Part shown: positions 52,966-64,000 of the stretch, in pieces | Numbering within the stretch: the first letter of the stretch is position 1 | Layout of the letters: every line of letters begins with the position of its first letter | NCBI RefSeq assembly: GCF_009856295.1 | Contig: NZ_WMEU01000001.1 | Location: 310,001 to 374,000, forward strand | Direction: 5' to 3' | DNA from: Pontibacillus yanchengensis | GTDB lineage: Bacteria; Bacillota; Bacilli; Bacillales; BH030062 | DNA: 64,000 nt | Notes under the pieces: model-generated | What the model was told of the DNA's origin: nothing | Database searches by the model: none | The model's input: only the letters and a program-made list of their open reading frames with translations | Made by a program: the position numbers and the translations under genes

Positions 52966-54930
52966 TTATTCACCTTCACCCTCTTCATATGGTACAGATT
53001 CTTCCAAATAAACCTCGTCATCTAGCATGACTCGGTACGTTGCTTCTTGTCCTTCTGCAATAGTCAGTGTTAAATTAAACTGTTTGGTTTGTTGTATGGT
53101 TTCTTCTTCATGAATCTCTGTATCATTTCGATTAACATCATCTACGTAAATTTTCACATTATGGTCCTGTCCTGTTTGTTCCTCTTTAAGCTCAACAGTA
53201 AACGAGACAGGTTTATTAACAGGTGCTTGTTCTTTTTTACCCATTGAAACCCATACTGTCACTTCAGTACCAGGTGTGACTCTCGCATAAGCCTCGGGCT
53301 CTTGTCGAATTACAACACCTTCTGGAACAGAATCAGAGTATTCATACTTGGGTTCATTTAGAGATATTCTCTTATCCTGATCAATATAATCGTGCACTTC
53401 TTGAAGGTAGTCACCTACAAGTTTGCTTACTTGTACTTGTTCAGGTCCATCACTCACTGCAAAAATGACACTCGTTTCTTCTGGAATCACCTTATCACCT
53501 GGATTCGGCTGAACTTGACCGATAATTTCGCCTTCAGATTTCTCAGAGTAGTCCCTATATTCTATAATTTTATAACCTTTTTCTTTAAGCATTTTTTCCA
53601 CTTGAGCAAAGTTTTGACCAAGATAGTCTTCAAAAACTACTCGTTCTTTTCCTAAGCTAGTATAAATTTTCACTTGTGAGCCTTCTTTTATGGTACTACC
53701 TGCGCTTGGTTCAGAGCGAACGACATTGCCTTCTGGTACTTTTTCTGAATACATCGTTTCTTGAGAAACATCTAAATTAAGCTCGCGTAGAGTACTGTAA
53801 GCTTCTTCATATTTCATACCTTTTACATCGACAACTTCAACATCATTTGGGATAAGAAGTTTTGGTAGCAAGAAAACGGCTAAGCTTCCAAGACTAATAA
53901 TCAATATTAACAAGCCAAAAACCCACCCCTTCCAGCGTCCTTTTTTCTTATGGGGGGACTTTATAGTTGAAGTATGATCGGTATCATGCACGATGGTATC
54001 TTCTACAGGTTCATCATTCTTATACATGTCCTTTGTGATAATAGGAATTGCTTTGGTTACTTCTTCATCATCTTCGATTGGCGTTTCAAATTTATCTTCG
54101 TTCTGGCGATCGGGGTGAAGGGCTGTTTCCAAATCATCTACCATGTAGTATATATCATCATAACGATGGAAAGGGTCTTTAGCTGTAGCTTTTAAAACAA
54201 TGTTCTCCACACTCTGTGGGATTGCTGGATTCCATCTCATTAAAGATGGAGTTTCACTCTGCAAGTGCTTAAGCGCAATAGAAACTGCTGATTGTCCTGA
54301 AAATGGCAACCTCCCTGTGAGTAACTCAAATAAAACAATCCCTATGGAGTATATATCTGACTTCTTAGTAGCCATCCCTCCACGGGCTTGTTCAGGTGAT
54401 AGATAGTGGACAGAACCTAGAACCGAATTCGTCTGGGTCAGGGAAGTAGCACTTAAGGCTATTGCAATTCCAAAGTCAGTTACTTTTACATGTTTGTGTT
54501 CATCAATTAGAATATTTTGAGGTTTAATATCTCTATGAACAATATCATTTTCATGGGCATGAGACATAGCTGCTGTAATTTGCTTGGTAATTTCAATTGC
54601 CTCTTCCACCTCAGCTGGTCCATATGTTTGAATGTACTGCTTGAGAGTCATTCCATCTACATATTCCATGACCATATAGTAGATATGCTCTTCTTCCCCC
54701 ACGTCGTAAATATTTACGATATTAGGATGGGATAGACTTGTTGCAGAATGGGCTTCTCTACGAAACCTAGCTATAAATTCATCATCGTTTGCATACTCTA
54801 AACGTAAAACTTTTATGGCAACATTGCGATTAAGGATAGTATCTTTGCCTAGATAGACATTCGCCATCCCCCCGCCACCAATCATATCTTGAATTTCATA
54901 GCGTTCATTAAGAAGGTGCCCCTTAAGCAT
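52966..54930 (-). CDS. prkC: Serine/threonine protein kinase PrkC
   Basis: A 654-residue membrane kinase that senses muropeptides; in B. subtilis it triggers spore germination. The kinase domain covers 10-270 with Lys40, catalytic Asp134 (HRDIKPQN) and DFG 152-154. A basic juxtamembrane region and one membrane segment (about 335-357) lead to three extracellular PASTA repeats (about 363-565) and a C-terminal Ig-like domain. Its phosphatase prpC overlaps it by one base. Confidence 0.97.
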   Translation of the reverse strand: MLKGHLLNERYEIQDMIGGGGMANVYLGKDTILNRNVAIKVLRLEYANDDEFIARFRREAHSATSLSHPNIVNIYDVGEEEHIYYMVMEYVDGMTLKQYIQTYGPAEVEEAIEITKQITAAMSHAHENDIVHRDIKPQNILIDEHKHVKVTDFGIAIALSATSLTQTNSVLGSVHYLSPEQARGGMATKKSDIYSIGIVLFELLTGRLPFSGQSAVSIALKHLQSETPSLMRWNPAIPQSVENIVLKATAKDPFHRYDDIYYMVDDLETALHPDRQNEDKFETPIEDDEEVTKAIPIITKDMYKNDEPVEDTIVHDTDHTSTIKSPHKKKGRWKGWVFGLLILIISLGSLAVFLLPKLLIPNDVEVVDVKGMKYEEAYSTLRELNLDVSQETMYSEKVPEGNVVRSEPSAGSTIKEGSQVKIYTSLGKERVVFEDYLGQNFAQVEKMLKEKGYKIIEYRDYSEKSEGEIIGQVQPNPGDKVIPEETSVIFAVSDGPEQVQVSKLVGDYLQEVHDYIDQDKRISLNEPKYEYSDSVPEGVVIRQEPEAYARVTPGTEVTVWVSMGKKEQAPVNKPVSFTVELKEEQTGQDHNVKIYVDDVNRNDTEIHEEETIQQTKQFNLTLTIAEGQEATYRVMLDDEVYLEESVPYEEGEGE

Positions 54931-55685
54931 TAGGATACACCCTCTTCCATAGATTCATCATGATGGACAATCACCAAGGAGATGTTATCTTCTCCGCCTC
55001 TCTCATTGGCAATTTCAACTAGACGTTCTGCTGCTACTTCTAATGGCATAGGTTCTTTCACAAACTCGTACAATTCCTCATCTGGCATTTTATTCGATAA
55101 TCCATCGGAACAAAGTAGTAATTTGTCGTCTTTATCCCATGTAATCGTATGAATGTCCATTCCTGTATTAGGCTCTGTGCCAAGCGCTTTTAATAGAACG
55201 TTTTTTCTTGGATGATGCTCAGCATCTTGAGGGGTGATTTGCCCAGTTCGTACCAGTTCATTTACTAGAGAATGATCTTCTGTTACTTGCTTAAAACCAA
55301 ACTCATTTGCCAAATAACAACGACTATCTCCGATATGAGCTACTGTAGCAAATTCCTCCGTACAAATGACCGCTACAACAGTCGTGCCCATACCATGACA
55401 CTCTTCATTATTAATAGCATGCTGATAAATTTCTTCGTTAATGGACCTTATCTGTGTATCTAACCATTGCTCTGCTACATCCGGACTAGTGATCTTCTCG
55501 GTATCTAACCATTTATTATGTAAAGAGGATGTAGCAATATTGCTTGCTACATCTCCTGCTCGATGACCACCCATACCATCTGCTACTACGGCCAATATCT
55601 GATGATTTTTGTTGAAATAAAGTCCACCAGCATCCTCATTATGACTCCTGACTTGGCCTTTATCTGTTAAAAAATAACCATTCAT
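54930..55685 (-). CDS. prpC: Protein phosphatase PrpC (PP2C type)
   Basis: About 251 residues; removes phosphates placed by PrkC. PP2C metal-binding motifs are clear: RSHNEDAGG, VADGMGGHRAGD and HIGDSRCYLA with LLCSDGLSN and GGEDNISLV. A GTG three codons earlier lies in the binding site GAGGTGA, so ATG 55685 was taken. It overlaps prkC by one base, ensuring balanced expression. Confidence 0.96.
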   Translation of the reverse strand: MNGYFLTDKGQVRSHNEDAGGLYFNKNHQILAVVADGMGGHRAGDVASNIATSSLHNKWLDTEKITSPDVAEQWLDTQIRSINEEIYQHAINNEECHGMGTTVVAVICTEEFATVAHIGDSRCYLANEFGFKQVTEDHSLVNELVRTGQITPQDAEHHPRKNVLLKALGTEPNTGMDIHTITWDKDDKLLLCSDGLSNKMPDEELYEFVKEPMPLEVAAERLVEIANERGGEDNISLVIVHHDESMEEGVS

Positions 55686-55690
55686 GGGTT

Positions 55691-56794
55691 TCACCTCGTC
55701 TCTTTTTTACGCTCCTTCGCACGTAATTGACCACAAGCTGCATCAATATCATGCCCTTGTTCACGACGAATGGTAACGTTAATTCCCTCTTCTTTTAACG
55801 TACGTTCAAACTCAAAAATCTGACTTCTTGGCGTTCTCACGTAATCTCGTTCTGGAACAAAGTTTACTGGGATCAGATTAACATGAATATTTAGATTGTA
55901 ATCACGAATCACCTTCGCAAGCGCTCTTGCTTCATCAGGAGAATCGTTCTCACCACCTAGCAATCCATATTCAAACGTAACACGTCTCCCTGTCGTTTCG
56001 TTATAATATTTTACGGAAGGCAGAAGTTTTTCCAATGGATAAGCCTTGTTAATTGGCATAAGCTTGGAACGACGCTCATTCGTAACAGCATGAAGGGAAA
56101 CTGCAAAATTCACTTGTGTTTTTTCATCCGCGAAGTCATATATACGAGGTACAATTCCACTAGTTGAAAGCGTGATATGACGTGCACCAATGTTGATTCC
56201 TTTATTATGGTTGATGGTTCTAAGGAAAGCAATGATTTCCTCATAGTTATCAAATGGCTCACCAATCCCCATTAACACAATGGAGGAAACTCGTTCTCCT
56301 TGCTCATCTAATGCTTTTTGAACTTTTATTACCTGACTTACGATTTCACCAGATTCTAGTTGGCGTTTTAGACCGCCAATCGATGAGGCACAGAAAGTAC
56401 AACCAATACGACATCCGACCTGGCTGGTTACACATACAGAATAGCCATAATCATGTTTCATTAAAACTGTTTCTATCGTGTACCCATCATTCATTTCAAA
56501 TAGAAACTTCATGGTACGTCCATCTTGAGATTTTTGTTGTACAACCGTTTCTAGTGTTGTGATTGTAAATGATTCATTTAACTTGTCACGTAAACCTTTG
56601 GAAAGGTTTGTCATTTCTTCAAAATATTCAACTCGTTTTTGATATAACCATTCAAATATTTGCGTTGCTCGAAATTTTGGCTCACCATGATTCTCTAACC
56701 ATGTTTGTAATTCTTCGTGGGTTAGAGAATAAATCGAGTTTCCTAAATTTGGCCTAGTGTCTTTGTTACGTTTTTTCTTCATTACTTCAGCCAT
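55691..56794 (-). CDS. rlmN: 23S rRNA/tRNA adenine C2-methyltransferase RlmN
   Basis: About 367 residues. A radical-SAM enzyme that makes m2A2503 in 23S rRNA and m2A37 in some tRNAs. The cluster ligands are Cys128, Cys132 and Cys135 ([10 protein letters not shown]). The methyl-carrying Cys is near the C-terminus in DIDAACGQL. The start ATG 56794 follows AGGAGTGACTAAC; a GTG three codons upstream overlaps that site. Confidence 0.96.
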   Translation of the reverse strand: MAEVMKKKRNKDTRPNLGNSIYSLTHEELQTWLENHGEPKFRATQIFEWLYQKRVEYFEEMTNLSKGLRDKLNESFTITTLETVVQQKSQDGRTMKFLFEMNDGYTIETVLMKHDYGYSVCVTSQVGCRIGCTFCASSIGGLKRQLESGEIVSQVIKVQKALDEQGERVSSIVLMGIGEPFDNYEEIIAFLRTINHNKGINIGARHITLSTSGIVPRIYDFADEKTQVNFAVSLHAVTNERRSKLMPINKAYPLEKLLPSVKYYNETTGRRVTFEYGLLGGENDSPDEARALAKVIRDYNLNIHVNLIPVNFVPERDYVRTPRSQIFEFERTLKEEGINVTIRREQGHDIDAACGQLRAKERKKETR

Positions 56795-56795
56795 G

Positions 56796-58148
56796 TTAGT
56801 CACTCCTCTTTTGTAGTCTTGTTAGAAAAAATCCATCTGTATCAAAATCATGAGGGAATAATTGTAGCCCCCATTTTGTCCGTCCTACCAATTGTTTTGT
56901 TTCATAAGGTAACTCGTCAAAAAAAGCTGGATCGACTTCAAAATCAGGATGATCTGCTAAAAATGACTCGATCACTTCTTCATTTTCCTTACGATCCACC
57001 GTACATGTGCTGTATACTAGCTTACCATGTATGTTTAACAAACGACTAACCGATTCTAACAATTCTCGTTGTATTTTGGAAAGGGTATCGATATCATCTT
57101 CTGTTTTTGCATACTTAATATCAGGCTTTCCTCTTACAACGCCAAGACCTGAACATGGAGCATCTAGTAGTATTCGATCGAACGTTCCCTCCTCATGGAT
57201 ATCAGATAAATTCCTTCCATCGGATTGGCCTGTATGAATACAGGTGAGTCCTAATTGTTCGGCTTTTTGATCAACGAGTTGAACCTTTTTACGGTGCAAA
57301 TCATACGCATATACGCTACCAGTATTGTCCATTTTCTCAGCTATATGGGTCGCCTTGCCTCCAGGCGCACTACATGCATCTAAGACCTTCATTCCTTTTT
57401 CTACATCTATCATTTCTCCAACTAGCATGGAACTTTCATCCTGAATCGTCAAGCCACCCTCACGAAACAATGGGTGTTGGATGATGTTTCCTGACACTAT
57501 TTCAATCCCTTGAGGTGATAATGTAGTTGGTCTCACTTCAAAATCGTCCTTTTCTAGTTGGGTCATGATTTCGTTTCTTGAATATCTCGTCGTATTGACA
57601 CGAACTGTCATCGTAGAACGCTCCAAGTTTCTTTGACACATATTTGTCGTTACCTCTAATCCATACATATCTACCCATCTCTGAACCAACCACTCAGGAT
57701 GACTAGTTTCAATTACAAGACGTTTGATGGGATCTTCGATACTATCTAGTGAAGCTGGGCCATTTCGTTGTAAGTTACGTAACACTCCATTTACCATGGA
57801 TACGATCCCTTTATGACCTCTTTTCTTGGCAATTTCTACTGCTTCATTAAGGACAGCATGATCGGGAACCCGTTCCAAATACAACAGTTGGTAACAAGAC
57901 ATATAAAGAAGCCAAAGCACCCAAGGCTTTAGCTTTTTTTGATTGCGAAGGTACGGGCTTATATAATAATCTAGTGTATCTCTACGTTGTATTGTACCAT
58001 AAACAATTTCCGTTAATAACGATGTATCTCGCTGGCTTAATCCCTTTTGATGAATTGTCTGGTTGATTAACAGGTTGCTATAACCGCCCTGTTGGCCAAC
58101 TCTCGTAACTATATCCAGTGCAGCTTCTCGTACATTTATATTACTCAT
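56796..58148 (-). CDS. rsmB: 16S rRNA cytosine-C5 methyltransferase RsmB
   Basis: A 450-residue enzyme making m5C967. The N-terminal NusB-like domain (about 1-140) precedes a Rossmann methyltransferase with [34 protein letters not shown] (PC motif) and the nucleophile Cys in [12 protein letters not shown]. It overlaps fmt by 8 nt and is followed at once by rlmN. Confidence 0.96.
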   Translation of the reverse strand: MSNINVREAALDIVTRVGQQGGYSNLLINQTIHQKGLSQRDTSLLTEIVYGTIQRRDTLDYYISPYLRNQKKLKPWVLWLLYMSCYQLLYLERVPDHAVLNEAVEIAKKRGHKGIVSMVNGVLRNLQRNGPASLDSIEDPIKRLVIETSHPEWLVQRWVDMYGLEVTTNMCQRNLERSTMTVRVNTTRYSRNEIMTQLEKDDFEVRPTTLSPQGIEIVSGNIIQHPLFREGGLTIQDESSMLVGEMIDVEKGMKVLDACSAPGGKATHIAEKMDNTGSVYAYDLHRKKVQLVDQKAEQLGLTCIHTGQSDGRNLSDIHEEGTFDRILLDAPCSGLGVVRGKPDIKYAKTEDDIDTLSKIQRELLESVSRLLNIHGKLVYSTCTVDRKENEEVIESFLADHPDFEVDPAFFDELPYETKQLVGRTKWGLQLFPHDFDTDGFFLTRLQKRSD

Positions 58149-59088
58149 CGGCTTCCCCTACCATCTCGCCAACTTGTAGAGATTGACCAGCACCACGTAG
58201 AAAGTCACCAGCTGCCATACGTTTTTTTCCTGAAGGTTGTATATCTGTTAATTTAATTCCTCTGTAATCTCCACTGACTACAACAAAGCCATCATCTTCT
58301 AGTCGAATGATTTCTCCTGGTTTCCCTGACAATGTTTCATTTACTTTTTCTCCCCACCATATTTTCATGGGCTTATTCTGGTACGTTGTAAATGCAACAG
58401 GCCATGGATGCATCCCTCTAATGTGATTATAAATCGTCTCAGCATCTTGGTTCCAGTCAATGCGTTCTTGTTCACGCTTAATATTTGCTGCAAAGGTTAC
58501 TTGGCTTTCATCTTGCTTCGTCGCTGCTAATTCATTATTGAGTAATCTTGGTAGTGTTTCACTCAAAAGTTTGGACCCAGATTCAGCAAGTTTATCGTGA
58601 AGTGTACCTACATGATCTGTTTCTTCGATTTCGACACGACTCTGCGATAATACATCTCCCGCATCTAAGGCTTCTACCATATACATAATAGAAATACCTG
58701 TTTCTTTCTTACCTTCCAAGATAGCGTAATGAATTGGGGCTCCGCCTCGTAATTCTGGAAGGAGAGAAGCGTGTACATTAATACAACCGTACTGAGGTCC
58801 ATCTAATAGTTCTTTTGGTAGTATTTGTCCGAATGCAGCTGTAACGATTAAGTCAGGTTCATAGGCCAGCACATCTTGATATTCTTTTCGAATTTTCTCC
58901 GGTTGTAGAACTGGTATATTATGCTTTTCAGCTTCTACTTTCACAGGGGGTGGTGTAAACGTTCGTTTACGTCCTTTTGGTCGATCAGGCTGTGTAACCA
59001 CTGCAACTACGTTATATTGATTCGATAATAATTGTTGTAAAACGGGTACTGCAAAATCTGGAGTACCCATAAATACGATACGTTCCAT
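58141..59088 (-). CDS. fmt: Methionyl-tRNA formyltransferase
   Basis: A 315-residue enzyme that formylates initiator Met-t[18 protein letters not shown] starts the formyl-folate domain; [21 protein letters not shown] carries the catalytic Asn and His, with MEALDAGD as the conserved Asp loop. It follows priA by 15 bp. The deformylase gene def, usually directly before fmt, is absent here. Confidence 0.97.
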   Translation of the reverse strand: MERIVFMGTPDFAVPVLQQLLSNQYNVVAVVTQPDRPKGRKRTFTPPPVKVEAEKHNIPVLQPEKIRKEYQDVLAYEPDLIVTAAFGQILPKELLDGPQYGCINVHASLLPELRGGAPIHYAILEGKKETGISIMYMVEALDAGDVLSQSRVEIEETDHVGTLHDKLAESGSKLLSETLPRLLNNELAATKQDESQVTFAANIKREQERIDWNQDAETIYNHIRGMHPWPVAFTTYQNKPMKIWWGEKVNETLSGKPGEIIRLEDDGFVVVSGDYRGIKLTDIQPSGKKRMAAGDFLRGAGQSLQVGEMVGEADE

Positions 59089-59103
59089 ATAAAAAACACC
59101 TCT

Positions 59104-61518
59104 TCACATCATTTGGTACGGTTGAAAATCGATTGTTACTTGTAAGTCTTTATTTTGGACATCATCTTCATATAATTGAAAAAGTCGGTTCATGACTTTA
59201 ATAAGCATTGGTTCATTTCTGTATTTTATCATGACTTGATAGCGATATCTATCTTTTATCCTAGTTAAAGGAGAAGGGGTCGGTCCAAGAATAACAGACC
59301 GTTCGGATAACTGCTCACGTAAGAACTGCGACATCTTTTGTGTTACATCCATTGTGTACAAATGATTCGGATGAGATACAGTAAGGAGAGTTAAAAAATA
59401 GTAAGGTGGATACTGGAACATCTTCCTCATATTCATTTCTTTCTGAAAAAAAGATTCATAATCATATTGACTTGCTAAATCAATACTATAATGTTCAGGG
59501 GTGTAGCTTTGAACAACAACTTCCCCTGGGAGCTTGTGGCGTCCAGCACGACCACTTACTTGCGTTAACAGTTGAAAAGTTTTCTCTGACGACCGAAAAT
59601 CAGGTAAATGCAGCAAAGAATCAGCTGCTAATACACCAACAAGCGTAACGTTAGGGAAGTCGAGCCCTTTCGCAATCATCTGTGTCCCCAAAAGAATATC
59701 AGCCTCTTGATTTCCAAACTTTGTTAATAACCTTTCATGAGCCCCTTTTCGTCGGGTCGTATCAACATCCATTCGAATAATCCTAGCCTCTGGCAGCATG
59801 TGCTGGAGGGACTCTTCTACTTTCTGAGTTCCTGTCCCAAAGAACCGTATGGAGTCACTCTCACAGGAAGGGCATTTATCTGGCATGCCTTCTTCATAAG
59901 AACAATAGTGACACTTTAAGCGCTCATTTCTTCTATGATAAGTGAGTGCTATATCACAGTGAGGACATTCCATAACATGACCACAGTCTCGACACATTAC
60001 AAAGGTAGAATAACCGCGTCTATTCAAAAACAAAACGGTTTGTTCCCCCTTTTGCAACCTTTCTTGCATTTTGTCATATAAACTACGCGAGAACATGGAA
60101 CGGTTTCCTGCATGTAGTTCTTCTCTCATGTCAACTCGTTCCACCTCAGGCATAGATGCTTCATTCATTCGTTTGTGAAGCGACAATAACGTATAAACGC
60201 CCTTTTTAGCTCTAGCAAAAGATTCAAGCGTAGGGGTAGCGCTTCCGAGCACGATAGGGCACTGATGATATTCGCCTCTTCTAATCGCAACATCTCTCGC
60301 ATGATAACGAGGATAATCTTCCTGTTTATAACTTGATTCGTGTTCCTCATCAATGATAATAATGCCTATATTTTCAAATGGAGCAAAAATCGCTGATCTA
60401 GCTCCTACAACCACTTGCACTTCTTTTCGTTGTACTTTTCGCCATTCATCATATTTCTCCCCCGCCGATAAGGCACTATGCAAAACAGCTACTCTCGATC
60501 CAAAACGTCCTTTAAATCGCTCAACCATTTGAGGTGTCAATGCAATCTCAGGAACAAGCACAATCGCTTCTCGCCCATTATTTAATACATGCTGAATGGA
60601 TTGGAGGTAAATTTCCGTCTTACCACTCCCTGTCACGCCATGTAATAAAAACGGCTCATGCTGTTTAGTGGAGATAGACTTATGAATGGGACTGATTGCA
60701 GCAGATTGTTCATCTGTTAAGGCAAAAGGTGTCGTTGGCTCATATTCTCGGTTTTGGTAGGGGTCACGATACACTTCCTTATGAACTTCTTTAAGCAATC
60801 CCTTATCGAGAAGTGGTTTTAATGAGGCTCTGGTAGTAGCAAGTGTGCCTAATAAATCTTTCTGCCTTACTTCTTCTCGTTCTTTCTCTAAAAAATAAGA
60901 AATGATTTGTTTTTGTTTCTTAGCTTGACTTGGGATATCTACATACATCTCTTCCAGTTGTTCAATTGGAACACCAGGAGTTATATATGTTTCTTTTTTC
61001 TTTGTTTCTTTACTATTTACATTATAGTGTACTTCCATTAACCCTTCTTGAATCCCTTTTTGGATAGCTGAATAAGACAGGTTATGTTCCTTCAGTTCTT
61101 CATAAGGAATAACACCTCGGCCACCAAACAATTGTTCTAAAGACGGAGTGAGTTCCTCTGGTTCTGCTAGAAGCCATAATTCCTTCTCATATTTTGCTTT
61201 TAACACTTGAGGCAGCATGGCTTGAAAAGCAGACACATAAAAGCACAAAGTAGTCTCAGCTATCCACTTACCAACCTCTACTAGCTCAGGTGTTAAAACA
61301 GGTGTAAGGTCCATCACATCCTGAATGTTCTTAAGCTTATCTACGTTCGAGTCAGACGTAAGCTCCAAAACAAAACCCATAATTTTACGTGGACCAAATG
61401 GTATTATAACCCTCATCCCGATTTGCACGACATCTTCTAAGCGTTCAGGAACTTTATAATCAAAAAGACGATTGGTTTGACTTGATGGTACATCTACAAT
61501 TATGCGGGCAATTTTCAC
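59104..61518 (-). CDS. priA: Primosomal protein N' (replication restart helicase PriA)
   Basis: An 804-residue helicase that reloads the replisome at collapsed forks. N-terminal 3'-DNA-binding domain, then Walker A GVTGSGKTEIYLQ, DEEHESSYKQ box, GSATPTLES, paired zinc motifs (CRDCGHVMECPHC, CHYCSYEEGMPDKCPSC), and VSGRAGRHKLPGEV. It starts at GTG behind GGATGAG, 2 bp after coaBC. Confidence 0.97.
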   Translation of the reverse strand: MKIARIIVDVPSSQTNRLFDYKVPERLEDVVQIGMRVIIPFGPRKIMGFVLELTSDSNVDKLKNIQDVMDLTPVLTPELVEVGKWIAETTLCFYVSAFQAMLPQVLKAKYEKELWLLAEPEELTPSLEQLFGGRGVIPYEELKEHNLSYSAIQKGIQEGLMEVHYNVNSKETKKKETYITPGVPIEQLEEMYVDIPSQAKKQKQIISYFLEKEREEVRQKDLLGTLATTRASLKPLLDKGLLKEVHKEVYRDPYQNREYEPTTPFALTDEQSAAISPIHKSISTKQHEPFLLHGVTGSGKTEIYLQSIQHVLNNGREAIVLVPEIALTPQMVERFKGRFGSRVAVLHSALSAGEKYDEWRKVQRKEVQVVVGARSAIFAPFENIGIIIIDEEHESSYKQEDYPRYHARDVAIRRGEYHQCPIVLGSATPTLESFARAKKGVYTLLSLHKRMNEASMPEVERVDMREELHAGNRSMFSRSLYDKMQERLQKGEQTVLFLNRRGYSTFVMCRDCGHVMECPHCDIALTYHRRNERLKCHYCSYEEGMPDKCPSCESDSIRFFGTGTQKVEESLQHMLPEARIIRMDVDTTRRKGAHERLLTKFGNQEADILLGTQMIAKGLDFPNVTLVGVLAADSLLHLPDFRSSEKTFQLLTQVSGRAGRHKLPGEVVVQSYTPEHYSIDLASQYDYESFFQKEMNMRKMFQYPPYYFLTLLTVSHPNHLYTMDVTQKMSQFLREQLSERSVILGPTPSPLTRIKDRYRYQVMIKYRNEPMLIKVMNRLFQLYEDDVQNKDLQVTIDFQPYQMM

Positions 61519-61520
61519 AT

Positions 61521-62723
61521 TTACTCATCCTTCAACTCATTAACTACATGCTGTAAGATGTTCTTTGCTAGCTCTTCCTTAGACTGGAGTGGATAATTAA
61601 TTTGTTCACCTTTTCCATTAATATATGTAACAATGTTTGTATCTCCCCCAAATCCAGCCCCTTCTTGTGAGATATTATTCACCACAATGGCATCGAGGTT
61701 CTTTTTTTCAAGCTTTTGCTTAGCAAACTCCAATGGGTTAGTTGTTTCTGCAGCAAAACCAACTAAAAATTGTGATGTCTTATGCTGCCCAAGGGCTTTC
61801 AAAATATCATTGGTTCGCTCCATTTTTACCTCAAGTTCCCCTGATTGCTTTTTTATTTTGGTACTATAGCTCTTTTTCGGTCGATAATCAGCTACAGCAG
61901 CAGTCTTTATGACAATATCTTGATTCTCATAATGTTCCAACACTTTCTCATACATTTCTTGTGCTGATTCTACATCAATTCGGTAAACCCCTCTTGGTGT
62001 ATCTAAGCTAACAGGGCCCGATATGAGCGTTACTTCCGCTCCAAGTGAAGCAGCCTGTTTAGCGAAAGCATACCCCATTTTTCCAGTAGAATGATTGGTA
62101 AAGAAACGTACAGGATCGACTTTTTCCTTCGTAGGTCCTGCTGTAATAAGAACTCGCTTTCCAACCAAGGACTGTTCTATGCTTTCTTGTTCTTCAAGTA
62201 CGCGCACTATTGTCTCTGGCTCTTCCAAACGTCCCTTGCCAACATACCCACATGCAAGATATCCTTCTCCTGGTTCAATGAAGCGGTATCCATATTGCTC
62301 TAATTGTTTAAGGTTCTCTTGAACAGCAGGATGTGCATACATATGTACGTTCATAGCTGGTGCAACGTAAACAGGTGCTTCACTAGCTAAAAGGGTAGTG
62401 GTGAGCATGTCATCTGCGATACCGTTTGCAATTTTACCAAGTAAATTAGCCGTTGCAGGTGCTAGAACAATTAAATCCGCCCAATCCGCTACATCTATAT
62501 GAGCAATTTGTTCAGGAACCTTTTCATCAAATGTATCTGTGTAGACTGGATTTCTTGATAGGGCCTGAAAAGTAAGAGGGGTTACAAATTGTTGGGCACT
62601 TTCTGTCATGATAACTGTTACATTTGCACCAGCTTGAACTAACTTACTCGTTAAAGCACATGCTTTGTAGGCAGCAATACCTCCAGATACACCTAATACA
62701 ACCTTTTTATCCTTTAAAACCAC
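61521..62723 (-). CDS. coaBC: Bifunctional phosphopantothenoylcysteine decarboxylase/synthetase
   Basis: About 400 residues; two steps of coenzyme A synthesis. The decarboxylase half has VVLGVSGGIAAYKA, His75, PAMNVHM at 122-128 and Cys158 (YLACGYVGKGRL). The synthetase half begins near residue 190 (RVLITAGPTKEKVDPVRFFTN). The frame opens 20 codons upstream, but GTG 62723 sits 7 nt after GGAGGG and gives the usual start and numbering. Confidence 0.96.
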   Translation of the reverse strand: MVLKDKKVVLGVSGGIAAYKACALTSKLVQAGANVTVIMTESAQQFVTPLTFQALSRNPVYTDTFDEKVPEQIAHIDVADWADLIVLAPATANLLGKIANGIADDMLTTTLLASEAPVYVAPAMNVHMYAHPAVQENLKQLEQYGYRFIEPGEGYLACGYVGKGRLEEPETIVRVLEEQESIEQSLVGKRVLITAGPTKEKVDPVRFFTNHSTGKMGYAFAKQAASLGAEVTLISGPVSLDTPRGVYRIDVESAQEMYEKVLEHYENQDIVIKTAAVADYRPKKSYSTKIKKQSGELEVKMERTNDILKALGQHKTSQFLVGFAAETTNPLEFAKQKLEKKNLDAIVVNNISQEGAGFGGDTNIVTYINGKGEQINYPLQSKEELAKNILQHVVNELKDE

Positions 62724-62819
62724 AGCTCTTCCCTCCAAATCTTTATGTATCCGTATTTTACTATTAATGGAATGAGTGTTCATTCTTATTGCTTACAAGA
62801 AAAACATAGGTATTTAAGA

Positions 62820-62853
62820 AATAAAAATAACAACCTAATTAAGGTTGTTATTT
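62820..62853 (-). terminator. Rho-independent terminator after rpoZ
   Basis: On the minus strand AAATAACAACCT pairs with AGGTTGTTATTT around a 5-nt loop, followed by a T-rich tract. It separates remA-gmk-rpoZ from coaBC. Confidence 0.88.
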
Positions 62854-62859
62854 CTTCTC

Positions 62860-63954
<1,095 letters not shown>

Positions 63955-64000
63955 TGTGGCTCCTCCTTCGTCATTGCAAACAAACATGTTTATACATTCA

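Overview
The window is a stretch of the core chromosome of a motile, endospore-forming low-GC Firmicute of the family Bacillaceae. Gene order from remA (right end) to fliL (left end) follows, as I remember it, the Bacillus subtilis yloC-to-fla/che region almost gene for gene, with nearly everything on the minus strand. A 27-codon spoVM gene shows a sporulating background. A halophilic relative such as Halobacillus, Pontibacillus or Virgibacillus is a guess from general resemblance only.

Layout by descending coordinate, which is the direction of transcription for most genes: remA-gmk-rpoZ and coaBC-priA-fmt-rsmB-rlmN-prpC-prkC-rsgA-rpe (cell-wall signalling, translation start and tRNA/rRNA modification); thiN; spoVM; rpmB on the plus strand; yloU-fakA; a plus-strand NCS2 purine permease; sdaAB-sdaAA-recG; fapR-plsX-fabD-fabG-acpP-rnc (phospholipid synthesis with its own repressor and a visible FapR operator); a plus-strand DUF1128 gene; smc-ftsY; ylxM-ffh; rpsP-khpA; ylqD-rimM-trmD; rplS with an L19 leader; lepB; rbgA; rnhB-ylqG-ylqH; sucCD; dprA; topA; xerC-hslV-hslU-codY; and the large flagellar operon flgB-flgC-fliE-fliF-fliG-fliH-fliI-fliJ-ylxF-fliK-flgD-(TIGR02530-type)-flgE-swrD-fliL, cut by the left edge.

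The unusual content is intergenic. Three 0.7-1 kb elements without a convincing gene (about 15185-15906, 36309-37278 and 47088-47765) share one architecture: ends carrying a 24-nt self-complementary end repeat, and inside each end a long GC-rich hairpin unit, the two halves facing each other. The sequences differ but the pairings are kept. The middle copy has an extra terminal inverted repeat and a 7-bp target-site duplication, so its empty site can be reconstructed between two facing terminators. The third copy encloses a degenerate 20-bp tandem array. A fourth, unrelated 308-bp inverted-repeat element lies between khpA and ylqD.

All three large elements lie at departures from the expected gene order: the place where trmFO is normally found (absent here), the smc/rnc junction (which has an extra DUF1128 gene), and the sdaAB/fakA junction (which has an extra permease). 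def is also missing from its usual place between priA and fmt. Many starts were moved from the longest reading frame to the start with a proper ribosome binding site; each case is explained in its entry.
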